From: Phocoena phocoena
Taxonomy: Eukaryota > Chordata > Mammalia > Artiodactyla > Phocoenidae
Direction: 5' to 3'
Assembly: GCF_963924675.1 (NCBI RefSeq)
Contig: NC_089221.1
Span: 90,314,998 to 90,378,997 of the forward strand
DNA length: 64,000 bases
In this document: positions 12,501 to 27,500 of the stretch, in pieces
How the letters are laid out: every line of letters begins with the position of its first letter
Position numbering within the stretch: the stretch's first letter is position 1
Notes under the pieces: model-generated
Told to the model about the DNA's origin: nothing
Seen by the model: only the letters and a program-made list of their open reading frames with translations
Databases searched by the model: none
Program-made: the position numbers and the translations under genes

Positions 12501-15500
12501 ATTATCGAGAGGAAGCCCATGGTACTGTGGGTTGTTTAGGTCTGTCTCCCTGACTGGAGGAAAAACTTCAATCGAGACCCTGCCTTGTATTATGAGGTTC
12601 TCAATGAATAACCCTGGCCTGTTTGTTTGTTTGGTAGGTCAGATTGAAGTTATCATGGATCGAAGACTCATGCAAGATGATAATCGTGGCCTTGAGCAAG
12701 GTGTCCATGATAACAAGATTACAGCTAATTTATTTCGAATACTACTAGAAAAAAGAAGTGTCATGAATATGGTAGGAAAAAAGCTCTCATGTTCGGATAT
12801 TGTTTGTTCTTTGCCATCCAAAATTATGACTTTATACTTTTTTATTTTTTGCATTTTCCAATATTGAGATATTTTTGTAATAGACTTAGCCTGTATTCAC
12901 AAAAAAGAGAACTTCATTTATATATATTGTGTAAGATTTACATTCAGGCCATTTTATTTTTTAGTTTTGCTTATTGTGTAGATATAAAATAATATTAAGG
13001 AGTCAGCTTGGGTGAAATTACTTTGAAAGAAATAAGCGTTGAGTTTAAAGGATAGAGCTTAGTCATGTACTTAGGAGATTAAGTTTGATTAATAAAATTT
13101 ATTTGAAACCTTAGTATACTCATTCTAGTCTTAGACCCATCTGTTGAAAGTAGATTTACTTGTCTGCTTTCTTGTTCAGTTTTCATTACTCAAAGCAAAA
13201 ATCCAGCATTCCATGTAAAAGAGTCTGGCAAAAGCTTGATCGGACATGAACCAACCTGACAGTATACTCCTTCAGGTGGCAGAAAAGTTACCTCAGAGCC
13301 CCCCATAGACTGCTGACTACCCACCTCAGATGGCCCTGGACATGGCCTGTTTTCACTTACTCTGCTTTTCATCTTTCCACACTGACCATTTCAGATCTTT
13401 TCTACTCTTTTCAGCCAGTGGCCTCACCATCCACTGTGTAGAGAGAACAGCCATTCATAGGGTTCTCTGTTCTAGATACCAAGCACCTACTTCCACCTTG
13501 TCCTTCTTCCCTTGTGTTACCTTCCTTTCCTTGTAGCCCAGTCCCTCCAGTTTCCTTGGAACTGACCCCAGTCTCCCTCCTGAGGATCCTTTTGTTAATC
13601 ATCCTCCCTCCTTCCCTGTCCCTGCTCCTCATAGCCTTTCAGTTGGCTTTTAAATGCTCTTCGTTTTCTTTCATGAAAAACAAAAACAAAAAACAGCCCT
13701 CACTCAGACTCTCATTTCTGTTTCCCCTACACTATCTCCTCTACCCCACTGAGCCAGAGCTGATGAGGTGAGTTTGTGTCCTCACCTCCCTCTCACACTC
13801 AGTTCATTTCAGTCTGGTTTGAGCCCCCATCATATGCTCTTGCCAGTGTCACTAGATCCAGTGGATGTTTTCAGTTATCATCTTACTTCACCTTTCAACA
13901 GCATGTGACACTGACGATTGTCATATCCTAAAACACTGCCTAGCGAGGGCTTCCATGGTGCCCTACTTACTTGGTTTTCCTCCTGCCTCTGGGGTAGTTC
14001 TTTCTCTGTCTCTCTCATAGCTCTTTATTCAGCCATTAAATATTAGAGCCCTCAAGGCTCGGCCTCAGGCCTTTTCCTTTTCTCATTTTGTACGGCCTTC
14101 CTCTGCGTCAATTGGAACCCACAAATACAAGCCCCCAGCTTCGGTTTTACCTCTCATCTCCAGACCCATCTATCTGGCTGCTTCCTGGCATTTCTTTCTA
14201 CATTTTTAAGGGCATCTCAAGCTCGACATATCCAATATCATTCTTGTGATCTCCCCCCCACACACCTGGCCCTTTTCCAGTGTTCCCTCTCTTGATAACT
14301 AGCACCACCTTCCATCCAGTCCAGCCGCCTAGGAGTCATCTCTGACAGACACTTCTCCTTTGCTTGCTCTCTTCTCACAGCAGAGTCATCACCAGTGCTT
14401 GGGTATCTCATTGCCTAAATATTTCAAATCTATGAACTTGATTACTTCAGCGACTCTAATCTAAACTAGCATTATGTGTTTCCTGGAGGTAGCCTATACA
14501 CATCCACTCTTGTCTCTTCTTTCTGCTATATCTGTTTTTAACCCAGTAAGCAGTGTTTTTTGTTTTTTCAAAACCAAATCTGTCCTCCCTGTGCCCTGCT
14601 TAACCCCACTATGTCTTCTCATTGCTCTCAATATAAAAGCCAAATCCTTACCATAGCCCACAGATCTCCTGGTGGTATGGGCCCTGCCTGTCCCCCATCC
14701 TCATCTCTACATGGCTTTCCCTGTTTCTGCTCTGGGCCAGCTGGTTTTGCTTTCAGTCATAAGTACTTTCCATGCACCCAGCCCTCAAAGCACCTTTGCA
14801 CACGCCTTTCAATCTCTCTGCCCAGCAACTCTTAGTAATAGTTCAGATCAGAGCCTACTTCATCAACTGCTTCGGCAGTTGACCAGGTCAAATCCCCTTC
14901 TGCGCTCCCTCAGAACCATGGATCTCTCCTTTGTGTTTGTGTGATTATGTGATCATTGTTTTTCTCCTCTTTGGGACCGTAAACTCACTGGGAGTAGGGC
15001 TTATGTCTCTATCTGCTTCTAGGATTATTCCTAGCAGAGCAAGCACCCAGTGTATGTTCTGTGAATGAATACACAAATGCACAAATGAATGAACTGTGAT
15101 AGTGCACCACTGTATTTATCGCAATTACTGCTTACTGCCTTGTCACCGTATGCATGTTCTCTTCCCCTACTAGATTCTAGGGATTTGTCTACTTCATTTG
15201 CATGTGCCCCACAGGGCCTCCTTGCCTGTGGTAGGCATTCTATAAATAAAATACTAGTTGATTGAATGAAATGGCAACAGCTAATTATGGCAAAGAATTC
15301 TCCCAGTATTTAGAATCTTTTAGGAGAAGATTTTAATAACCATTTTAGATGTCAAGATTTATACCAGTTCTTGAGACTCGTGGTTTAAATCAATTACTGG
15401 TAAGAGCTTAGTTTTAGGATTAAAACTTTATATAAAAATCATTGTCTGAGTGCTGGCAGCTACTATCTTTTGCTCCTCCTGAAATGTTTCTGGCTTTGAC

Positions 15501-18500
15501 GATTTTTCTCTCTATAGACACTAATTTACAAAACTTCTGTTAACTATGGCAATAAAAATGTTCATGTCAGATCTATAAAGCTTTCACTTAGAAGTTAAAT
15601 AATTTGTTTACTGTCATTCAGAACTCTTTGGGTAGTAATTGATTTAAATTTGATTCAAAGATTTTATAATCCTGTGTTGGTTAAATTTTTCTTTTGCTAA
15701 ACTATAAATTCTTGGGCTTAAATCAATAGTTTCTTTTAAATAAGAAATGAACTAGAGAAGAGAAAATACATTTTAATTTCTAGCGAAATTGATTAAAAAG
15801 ACATTTGATTAAGAAATGTTAATATGTCATCGTGTAACTTAAATTTTCTAGAAAGTGTCTTTATTTTCAACTCAGACTTATGACTAAAATATCAATGGTA
15901 GAAACTGAGGTGGGGAGACACTCCCTGGAAGGGAACGCGTTTTAGTGGGAAGCTTTGAGCCTCATGGGAATAATCCTGGATGACTAAATGAAAGCGTCCT
16001 GTTCTTGAGCGTTCTGCAGAGAGGCAGTGAGAACAAGACTGGAATGATAAATAATTGCTGGGAGAGGTATAAATGCCCAGTGAAGCACTGTGGCTGTGTG
16101 AGGTTGACTGTCATCCATGGGAATAATGCTCAAGGCTCAACAGAAGTGGAAAATAGGAACTGTCTTATCAGCATTACTCTTCAGGGTTTGTTTCTTTGAC
16201 CCTTACTTCCTACCCCCTTTCTTCTGGCGACTAGTATAATAGTAAAGGGGGCGTTGAACTAGGAAGTGTTCGTGTGTTACAACTGGGTCATTTTACCTCT
16301 GGATACCAGTTCTTTACATATAAGGAGAGGAAGTTGGAGAGATCAGGTAAAAACTCAAATGCTGACAGGGCTCAGGGAAGTGATGGCATGAGGGAGGTTG
16401 TTCAGGTTTGAGGGCAAATGCTTACGTGAGGTGACCAGAGGGTCTGTGGTGAACATGAGGATGGACACATCCCACTTAGGAGCCACAGCTCAGCCCTAGA
16501 TGATGTTTCCACATGAGAATGTGGGGACCCAGTGTGACTTCATTTTCCAGTGTTTGGGGTAAAAAAACAGTTATCTGTTAAGGGGAGTTTTTGTTATTGT
16601 TGTGTTGATGATTTTAATGTGAAATCTCTTGGATATTTTTCTTTTTTTGAGAGGTGGCTGAAAAACAAATAACTTTTTAATACCATACAGAGCTACCAAA
16701 ACATGTCTAATAGGCCAGCTTGGCCCATATACTACTAGGCTTCAGCTCTGCGCTAAATGATATTTATCTCTAAATCTTACAGGTCTACATATTTTCATTC
16801 ATTCTCTCTCCTCCCTCTTTGTCTTTTTACCCCATCCTTCCCCCTACAGTAATTTTCTCTCTTTCATTTATATTGCATTGCTTGTTAATGTTGTAATTAA
16901 TAAATTAATTAATCATTAACAAACATTTATCAAGTTCTCACCGTGTGTCAGGTCATTCTGAATAAACAAAGGTGACTAAAAAAACGATCTTTTTCTTAAT
17001 AATTTAGCAGGTTTTGATGTAGACAAAATGGAAACCTGTGATGTTTAGGAATCAGAGAACTCATCTGGGCTTAATGAAGGGCACGAAGGAGCCTGGCAAG
17101 AAGTTCTGACTTATGAAATAAGGGCTGAAACCCAATAGAGAAGATCGCAACTTGATGTGGTTTGGATCAGAATGTGCTAGAAACTCTTTTTAATGTTGAA
17201 CAGGATGCAGGGAGAAAACCAGACCTGTACAGTCTGAAACCTTCCAACCTACAAGAAACCAAATAATGTTTAGAGTAGTATATTAGTTACTATAAGGCTG
17301 GGAAATTCATTTATAGCTTAAACGAACATGTAAAATTTCCTATAGTAAATATATTTTATAAGCTTTGGGTTTATCATCAGGGTTATGGTTAAAAGATTGG
17401 TGATAGCTCCACAGTTAAATATCTTGCTAGCCCCTTACTGCTATAAATATGTTCAGAAAGTGTGTGAATGATGGCGCTCTCCCTGAGACTTTGCCACACC
17501 CGACTTGGTCAGCGTCCAGCAGTGTTACTTGTTCAAGGAGCTCTTCTGACACCAAACCACAACTCTTATATAAACTTCTCTTCTTTATCTTGCTTAGGAG
17601 ACAATAAATAGCACAGTTCTTGAATGCTAAAAGTGCTTACATTCATGGCATTGTATCATTTGACAAGACTTTTCATTAACATGTTTTCGAGTCTGCATAT
17701 TGGTTTTTTTAATCCCAAACAAGTTAAAGGATGAGGCTTATACTTTTGATTCCAAAGGGAGCTTTGTTTCTTCTAAAAGTTTGGGAGGATGTCTGGGGTG
17801 GCAGTTCCTAGCACAGGTCAGCAGAGCGGTGTGGGACTGACTATGTGACAGTCATCTGGGGGTCTTTTAACTTTACCTTCCGAGGGTCCCACCCCAGGAG
17901 ATTCTGCTTCAGTAGATTTGGGTTCAGGTCCAGGGATCTATGTTTTCTAAAAGTTCCCCAAGCGATTCTGATGTATGGTCAATGTGGGGGAAGCACTGAA
18001 GGTCAGAACTGATTTGGGTTTGGAGGAATAGTAAATATGCACATCACTGCTACTAAGGTATAGATAATCTATCAAGAAGTACCCTACGTACTCACTGAAG
18101 CGTCCAAGGATTCCTGCAAGAGCATAAGACAAAGCTAGAAAGCTTTTTCTGAATGTTTCTTGACCTAGAATGGACTTAATGCCTCCGGAATCTGATAAGG
18201 CAGGTGTTTTCCTGCCTTAAAAAGCTTTTATCTTTTATTACTCAAAAGTGATTTTGTCAGCAGTCCTCACTTAGATTATGAAGTCCTTTGATATTTGAGT
18301 ACATTTAAAGCTTCTTGTTGAAACTGTTCCCTCTCTCTTCATGTTATTCTACAAGCTGCATTAAATTTCAATATTGCTGAAGAATATTATTTTATATGCT
18401 TTATTTAATCTTTCCTTAAAAAAGGAATGTGGAATGGATAAAATATTTTAACAACTCTTTTTATACCTAATATTTTTTGTCAGTATCTTAATATTGTAGT

Positions 18501-21500
18501 GTCCCTCTGTTGCCTTGAAAAAATTTTCTTTTCTCTCTTCATAGTCTGAATTGTAATGGTATCTATAGTTTGCTGCTGGCAAGATGCTCCTCACTCTTTG
18601 CTACCACCCTCTGTTCAATGCTAATCTGACATTCTGAATTTTAAGCTCTGTATCTTCTGTAAATCTTATCTTTTCACACAGATAAGTAGCCAAACCTTTT
18701 ATTTGAGCCCTCTATTAAAAATATGCAAAATCAGAAGATATCAGTGAAATAGTCATTTTGAAAAATAAGATATAAAATTAAATTTTCTATAAATGTTGCT
18801 GGTGATCAAAGGACCTTTCTACATAAATTATGTTTTCTTCTTGGTGCTTTTCTGTGTCTGCTTTTACACCTTAGGCATTATTGGTTAAGGTTCTACTTAG
18901 TCATTAATTTAATTAATTGTGTATGTCATCTACCATATGTATATCCCTAGTTCTGGTAGATTTACTTAATGTTTAAACATGCTGAAATACTTGGCTCTAA
19001 GCATACACCATAGCAAAGACTAAAGTATTTAAAAATTATACTGAATAAATTGTGTACCATGTAAATGTGTGATAACTATTCTATAACACATATAGTAGTT
19101 CCTATTTTTGGAATAACGTGAAGCAACTGACCATGATTTTACCAAATTAAAAAAAAACAGATGATCTAGTTATGCTACCTGTGTTATTTTAAATATTTAT
19201 TTCTGAGTTTTTTTTTTAAAAATCCTATCATTGGGTAACATTTATAAAACATAACTTTGGATCAATACATAACTTTACAGTCTAGTTAAGTGTATAAATG
19301 AAACCATAAGAATATGATGGGTAAAACCTGAGGGAGAAGAGATAGCATTTGACGATGTATAAGATATATGAACGTCCCAACCCATCTACTTTAAGAGTTT
19401 TGTGGTAGGTTGAGAAAGAATTTTCATAAAAAGTTATACCTTGTCCTAGAATGTTTGTTGAGAATGTTGTCAGGATTTTTAGTTTTAAAGCAATGGAAAA
19501 GAGGTATTTCTCAACGTGGGAGTTAGGTGGACACTGTTTTCTTAGGACTGAACTTGGTAATCTGCTGTGCATTGTCTAAGACTTATTTATAAAATATAAT
19601 GAAATCAAAGTATTAATATATTTGTATATTTTTTTCCTGTTTAAGCCCTATCTGATAATTCAATTAATACTGTAAGAACTGCAAATATATAACTCTTAAG
19701 CATTTTTGTTTTTTCTTGATAGGAAGAAGAAAAGAAGTCGGTCAGTTATCCTTCCCTCCTTAGCCACATAACTTCTTCTTTCCTGAATCATCCCATCTTT
19801 CCAATGACAGAAAAGGTCCCTGTGCCCACCCTTCAGCTGCTCGGTGAATTCTCTCCATTAATGTCATCTTTCCCTTGTGACATTCATCTGGTTAATCTGA
19901 GGACGATACAATCAAAGGTATATCCCAAAACATATCTATAAAAAATTACTTTTTGTAGTATACTTGGTGTAAGGGGGTGGAAGGAATAAAACTGTAAATT
20001 TTACTGTTTCAAAGAATGATTAAGAGGACTTCACCTTTAGGCAACATCATTGTACCTTTCATTTGACTGTTGCTCTGTAGTTTAGAGTGTTTCCTTAGAC
20101 TGATTTATTTTATTCTCAGAAAAGTTCTGTGTGGTGAGCAGGTCAGGGAATATCGCTTCTTTTTACAGATAAGGAAGCTGAGACTGGCCTTGAGGTCACA
20201 TAATTAGTAGGTGGGAGAACCAGGCCTTAAGATCAGCCCTACTGGCATTTTCCATTTGTTTCTCCTTATTAGTCAGTGTTTCTCAGGAGTTAGAGAAACA
20301 GAAGGTATAGTGTGTAATTATTTCTGTACCAGAAACTTTGTACATTCATATCTTTTCTCCTAAAAATACAAAAAAAATCCTAAAAAACCCCACATCTTTG
20401 CATTGAGAATCCAGCTATGTAGGTGAGATATAAAAACACATCAGAGGAAGAAACAAGGAAAGATTTTATTAGGGATGGAATTTTAACACAGTTTGATTGC
20501 TTGAGTTTACCTATATGCCTACTTTTAAAGTCAGAGACTGCATTTGAAAAGAAGAAAAGATGAGAGGTTTGACATCATTTTTATGTTTTGTAAAGCTGTT
20601 TCATCTTGTGGATTGACATCCACTTAGCCGGAAATAGTGAGTGGTTATGGATTCTGTAGGAAATGTCTTATAATAAATGGCCTGAGTGCGAAAAGAAGAG
20701 TGTTCGTGTTGGAAGAGAGTGTAAGAGGAAAAAAATGTTTAGCTCGAGAACAAAGAACTGAAGAGAACCAAGCAAAGGAAGGATCAATGCCTACAAATTT
20801 GGACATTTAGGGCTTTAAAACTATATGTCCAAGATAGGGAACTTACGCCTGACTATGTAGGAAAATACATGTGTCTAATAATAATGAATGCAAGTGAACA
20901 TTAGAGGCCTATGTGTGGATCTCTGTGTCAAAAGGGCTTGTTTGATCACGTGAGTGAACTTCAGGATTTATTTCATGCCTGCTACATGGCAGTTATTGCT
21001 AAAGGCCCTGGGGTATAGTCATGGACTAAAAAGACAAGAGCCCTTGCCTTTCTGAAGTTTAGATTCTAGTGAGAGGAGAAAAATAATTAAAGATGAAAAA
21101 ATAAGAGAAACATATGTTAGATGATGATAAGTGTTATAATGAAGGGGAAGAAGGAAGGAAGGGCAGTTTTAGAAGGTGATTTGAATAGCGTGGTTGGAGA
21201 AGGCCTGGCAGAAAAGGTGATAATGGAGTAAAAATCCAAAGGAGATCAGGGAATAAGAAACTCACGCAGATTTCTGAGGGTAGAGCGGTCGGGAAGAGTT
21301 AGGAGCAAGTGGAAGGCCTGAAGGCAGGAGATGCTGGTCAGAATGGAAGAGCCATGAAACCTGGGCTGTTCTTTGATTCCTTGCTGTATCCCCCTGCCGA
21401 GAACAGAGCCTGCACCTAGTAGGGGCTCGGTAACAATTTGTTGGACAAGTGGATCTTGTGAGCGTTGTCTCGACAAGTGGATCTTGGGTTGTCTCTAGGA

Positions 21501-24500
21501 TTCTACTATGGTCTTTTGGTGGGTCTACTTTTTGACTCAGGGAAAGAACGCACTAGAGATGGGCAGCCTCCCTGAGGTAACCTGTCATTAATTCATGGGC
21601 TAAAGAGAATGAAAGGATAGGGTGGAGACACCAGACTCTGAGCCTCAGGCTGCCACCTCGGGGCATGGATGGTAGAGGACATTAGCGAGCTGAGGGATCC
21701 AGGGGCTTCTGGGGTCCATGGTGGCCATGGAGAAGTTTTAGCCTCACTTTTAGATGACTCTTTCCCATGATTATTTTCTGGAAGCAGCACCAGCTGACTC
21801 CAGAATCAGTGAGTGTAGGGTTTTACCCTCCAAGGTTTTCGCTTGTTTTCCAGATCACCTCTTTTTTATGATTACCTGTCCCTTTCCTTCTTCCTGCTGT
21901 TGGCTAGCTTCCTGTAATACAAATCTAATCACTTTCGGGATTAAAAATCCCATTACCTACAAAGTTGATTTAGACCCTTGGGCATTCAGTCCCTCTGCAG
22001 TCTGGCCTCGCTGGCTGTAGCCACCTGGCTTCCCATTGCCCTTCTCACCTTTGGAAGGTGAACCACCTTCACTCCCTGCTGGCTGCGTGACTGCAGACTC
22101 AGCTACCATTTATAAAATGGGCCTGATATCAGATATGCCTGTTTCGGGTCTAGTATGAAAAACAGATGAAATAGTGCTGTGAGAGCCCTTTGAAACAGAA
22201 GTGCTTTGTAGACATACATTGTTATCCTGATGATGCTTACAGTCCATGCCAGCGCAGGTGCAAACTGGAGTTTTAGCAGAGGGAATAAAAGCAATTTAAC
22301 AATTTGACCAGGAAGAATAAAGACTGGAATGCCTAACCATAGGCATAGGTTAATGCCTAACACGTGATCAGAACTAAATATTTGGGGCTTTTTTGCATTA
22401 TCATATAAATTGGTGCCAGTTCTATGTTAGTCTTTGACTCTTAGCACGTATTTCTAACAGTTGTTCAAAAACTTAGCAGTACAATTATACTCCAGTGAAG
22501 ATGTAAAAAATAAATAAATAATAAAATTGCAGGGGGAAAAGAAAAAACTTACCAGTAATCCGAAGGGTTACTTTAAAGAATTGCTCTCTGTCCCCTGACC
22601 TCTGATAATAGGAAAGTAATCATTGAAGGAAGCTAATGTAGGTATTCATTCAAAGAAAGCTCGATACTTAAAAGGTGTCAAGTGTAATTTCATGATTATA
22701 CTAAAAGAAAGACAAAAATAACTCAATCCAGAAGCCAGAGCTAATCATTTTGGATTGTGCTCTTGTTTTTTTTGTGTGTGCTGGCAGCTTCCAGCATACA
22801 ATAATGAGTTGTTCAGAGACTGCAGTGCATTTTTCCCATTGAAATTATGTAAACAGAGGTGTTGGCTGCTTCCAAGCAAGACTAGAGGTCTACATTGGCC
22901 TATATCTAAGTAAGCATTTTCCTAACCATCACCTCACAGTATATCCATGAGAAAAGTGTCTGAGGACCCCCTTGACATGATAAGGGCACATCTGTCTTCC
23001 TTTCTGACCTCCCCCACCAGCTGTGTAACAGAGGACACGTCCTCTGCTTGCCCATGCCCAGGCTGCTGTCTGAAGGTTGCTCGGTTCTAAGCCTCAGTCT
23101 CCCTCACTCCTTGAGGAGAAAGGAGTTATGGGCTCAAGCAATAGTGAGAGAAGGAAGGTGGGGGCTGGAGGTTTGCTAACCACTGAGCTGGTTCAGCATT
23201 TCAAGCTATCATTCTCCGAGTCACTGTGTCCACATCACTCTGAGGAGATTTTTACAAGAAGAGACTTTTACAAATTCCCCCATCTCTGAGATTCTGATTC
23301 TGTAGGTCTGGTGTGGAGAGCTTAGGAATCAGTAATTTTTAATAACTCTCCTCATGCTTCTAGAAATTGCTGAGTTATCACCATTGGCTAAATTAGGAAA
23401 GTAAGGGTTAGAGAAATTAAATGATTAAAATTAAACTACCCAGCAGTAAATGGCAGAATCAGGAGCCACATCCAGGTCTTCTGAACCTGGGTGCTGAACA
23501 TAGCCTCAGAGGGTGGTATTTGACCTTTTAAGACTTACTAAATCTGTTCTCAAAGTCCAGTTTCTCAAGAAAAAAAAGTCCAGTTTTTCAGAAATTGTTC
23601 TATATTGGTAGATGAGTTTATTTTTACATAGGCATCTCTTGCTTTTCTAGTTTATAATTTTTTTTGGAAAAAACTTAATTATATGTCATATATTTGTAGT
23701 CAGATGAAGAGGGAAACAAACATCTCTTAAAACCCTGCCTCATAGCTGTATGGCCCAGCATGCTCCAGCCCCTGTCTAGGAATTTAAATGTTAGCCTTCT
23801 CATCCTATATGCCTGGCCTCCAACTCTCTTCTCTTTATCACCCTCTTTTCTTACACTATCAACAGTTTGAGATACAAAAAGAAGCTTCTATAAAGATTTG
23901 AAAACTGGGGAATAAGAGTACCACTCAAGTGCACTAAACGGGAAAACCATGTCATTGGGAAAGGGTAATGATTTAGGGAGAAGAGAGGCTTGGTAGAGAG
24001 GATGCTGGGAGAATCTCATGGGAGGACGGATCATGGGTCAGTCTACAGTGAAAGGTTCAGCCTGGAATGCTGACATTCCAGAGATGAGGAGGAACTTGAT
24101 TAAGCTGTTCAGCTAGGCTTCATGGAGCCATTCTGCCTTGATGTTTTAAACAGTGATATCTGTTTCAACTTTTTTTGCAGATTGTTTCCACTGCTTTTAT
24201 GTTTAGACATATTTTAATTTAATTTAATTTTAGATATATATCTTTATATCTATACTCTCTATCTTTAGCTATGTATTACATTTAACTCTTCACTCTGTAT
24301 GGAATTTATTTTGATTTGTGCTTAACTGTTTCTTACAAATAGTTAACCAGTCATTTCAACATCAGCACCACTTACTGAATAAGATTTTCTCTCTCAACTT
24401 GTTTATACCACCCCCTCCTTTTCTTGTAAGAGGCATTTTAAGGTTTTACTTTATTTTGCCCTTCTTATAAGAATTGATTGGTGCTTTATTGATCTCCCTA

Positions 24501-27500
24501 GCTTCTCAAAAGGTGAAAATTGTGGGGAAAAATGTCCTTTGTTGTACATATCTGAGAACAGCTATTCACCTTCCCCTTTCTTTCTGTCATGCTATCTTGT
24601 TGATTAAAACAGGATAACTGTTATTGACATTTTAACGAGTGCCCTGGAAAATGCATTTCTACTGGTTATTTCCTGTCTCAGGACTTACAACACAGTGTGA
24701 GATTTTCTAACCTTCCCAGCTGCCAGAATGCACTGAAATATGAGTGTTGTTTGGCATTTTCAAAGAATCTGGGCGAGTTGGAGAAATTTTCCCACCAGGT
24801 GTTTAGCTATGCCTTTATCCGTGTACAACTTACACATCCTCTGAGAAGGGTGGGGTCACATTCTTCTTGGAGAATCTGGTCAAAGTTACAACCCCTCTCT
24901 TCCTCAGAAACAACGTGTGTACGTATGCTGTTTACCACAGCTTCCAGGCGTTACAGATTTGTGACCCTCACTTTTGTAAGGAGCAAATCCAGCTTCTTTT
25001 GGTGTGAGATGCGAGTAGCTCAGCTCTCACGTTTTGCAGAGTTCTCATCCACCTCAGGAGAGGAACATTTGGCTCTTCCTTTTCTTAGAAGAGACTGTCA
25101 GATGTGTGTGTAATTTTCAGAGTGACTTTAAATCCTGTTTCAAAATGGGATGAGTGGATAGGTGGGAGGGTTGTAGATGGATAGAAATGATAGTTTCTAA
25201 ACGTTTCTTTCTGAATATGTTTTGGCAAATCATGGTTTTAGCTCTATTGGAGCCATTAATGAATACTCCCTTTTTCCAGCCTCGGATCAGAGGCGGGGAT
25301 CTCCTTTAGTTGATAGCCTTTCATTATATTAAGTCAAAAGCAATCCTCCTCTTTGCCCTCCAAGCTAAGTATCTCTGAGCACGGATCCACAGCTAGAGCA
25401 AAGGCAGGAGAATGTAGTTGTGAAAGTACAGACTTGGGAGTCAGACCACCTAGGTTTGAGTGCATTCCCCGTACTTGCTGGCTGGTGTCTTAGAGCAAAT
25501 CTCTTAATTCTCTGAGTCCCAGTTTCCTCACGAGTAACAAGGCAATGGTAATAATACCCACCTTAGAGATGTTCTGAGAGGATTAAATGAGTTGATGTTT
25601 GTAAAGCATTTAGAGCAGCAGCTGGCATGTAGTAAGCACTAAGTGCTTGACAAATAAAGGTTCTCAACTGTGATCATTCAGTCATAAGCAGTTGTGATTG
25701 TTACTAATAATGAAGTGAAAATCTTGGCACTGTTTTTTTTATAAATTGGAGAAGGTTGAAGTGTATTGCCAAAGTAAATCTTGATGTCACTGTGATGTGT
25801 ATTCCTTATATAGTTTATTACTGATTCCTCAGATTTTCCAAAACAACGTACCTAGAAGTGTCTCCATGCCAGGTATTACCCTGAGTGCTTTACGTGAGCC
25901 TTATTTAGCTCTCACGACAACACTGTGGAAGTAGGCACTATTTGGGCCCCATCGTGTGGAAGAGAAAACTGACTGACCTAGGGCTGGGGTAACTTTCCAG
26001 GTCACACAGCCAGTAAGCAGCGGTGCTGGGAGCCACACCGCAGCGAGCCTGACTCCAGATCTCCCTACTCAGAACCTTATACTGCCTGGGAAGACGAGGG
26101 GGAGCACTAGTGCTAAAAATGTTAGGGAACACACTGCCTGTTTTCTTCTTGTCTACTCAGTAATGATGGGATACCGTAGAAGTGTTCACCAGCCATTGAT
26201 GGGGAACGGTCATGAAGGGCCGTTGTAGAGTCATTAGTGATAATTGCACTTTGAGTATGAGAGGGAATGTTTTGTGATAGGGGTGTTTCTTTACCTTTAA
26301 AGAGAGCAATACACCTTGTATATCACCTCAGCTACTTCAAAGGTTGTTGCAAGATGAAATGAGTTAATCCATGAAAAGCATTCTGTACATGACTGGCACA
26401 CAGCAGGTGCTCAGTAAGTGTTAGCTGCAGTTACTGTTGTTGTCCTCCCTGTGGTGGATCCTCAAAGGGGTTCATCACGAGTCTAACCTAGTTCCCTGAA
26501 TTTTCAGAGGATAGACTCAGTCACTTAACTGATTCGTGGTGGAACCAAACCTTGCCTCCAGTCTAGCTTTCTCTGAGCCTGATGGCTTCATTTGGTAAGC
26601 CAGATCACCTTATCCCCTAGTTCCCCCAGTTGCTGGAGACATTTCATAGGCCCCCCCTTAGGCTGGGAGCTAGATGTTGGTTTATCCCCTGAAATAAGTT
26701 CTACAGTGGATTTTCCTGGTGCAACTTGGGAACATCCAAGCAGGGGTTCAGTCTCAATGGTGATCTGAACTGTTTTACAAAGACACTTCATTTGAAGCTC
26801 ACCTAGCACAGTGCTTGGTGCAATTTCAAAATTTGTAAGTTTTCTTCCCCACACCCTCCCCTTCTTTTCTGAGGTCTGGATGCTACTAATGTGTTAATGA
26901 ATATAAAAACAGGTCTTTCAAAATTTGTTTACTCTCCTAGAGTATATAGTGTGACTACTTGAAGGTATCTGTTTTCCTGTACACATATTCAAGTTAAATT
27001 CACAGTTTCCCTACTTTGAAAAACAGTTTTCTTGGAAATAAAATGTCTAGACAGACTTTGAAACTGAAAAACTGCTGCTTTGCCTCAGGTATTTTTGCTT
27101 GAAAACTGATACTTTCATGAATACTTGATTTTTAAAACTTACACAAGATGAATGCCATTTCATTTGGTGTTTTAGTCCTTATGAATAGTGATACAGTTTT
27201 GGTTTTCAGAGAAAGTAAAACTTTTTCCCATTGGTGAAAATTAATTTTTATGACTTTAATCTCTACTTTTGTATTGTATGTTTAAATCTCTTATCGAATT
27301 CAGTGGCAGAATTCCAAAAGTGTTTCCCTTCCCAATTTTTTGTCACCTTCAGTCTGCTAAAGGCCTTACATATTCATTATTCAAGAACAAATGTGTTGCA
27401 GGAATTTTAGCAATGCCTGCTTATCAGTGTTTCTTTAAGGATGGTCTAGTGAGTTAAGATGGCCAGATGCTTTAGGTTAATAGTGATAAGTGCTTTTGGA

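Noticed and set aside
24697..25113. 138-codon plus-strand open frame in a MAN2A1 intron
   Set aside because: No recognisable domain, low-complexity composition, no splice or promoter context; intronic position suggests chance.
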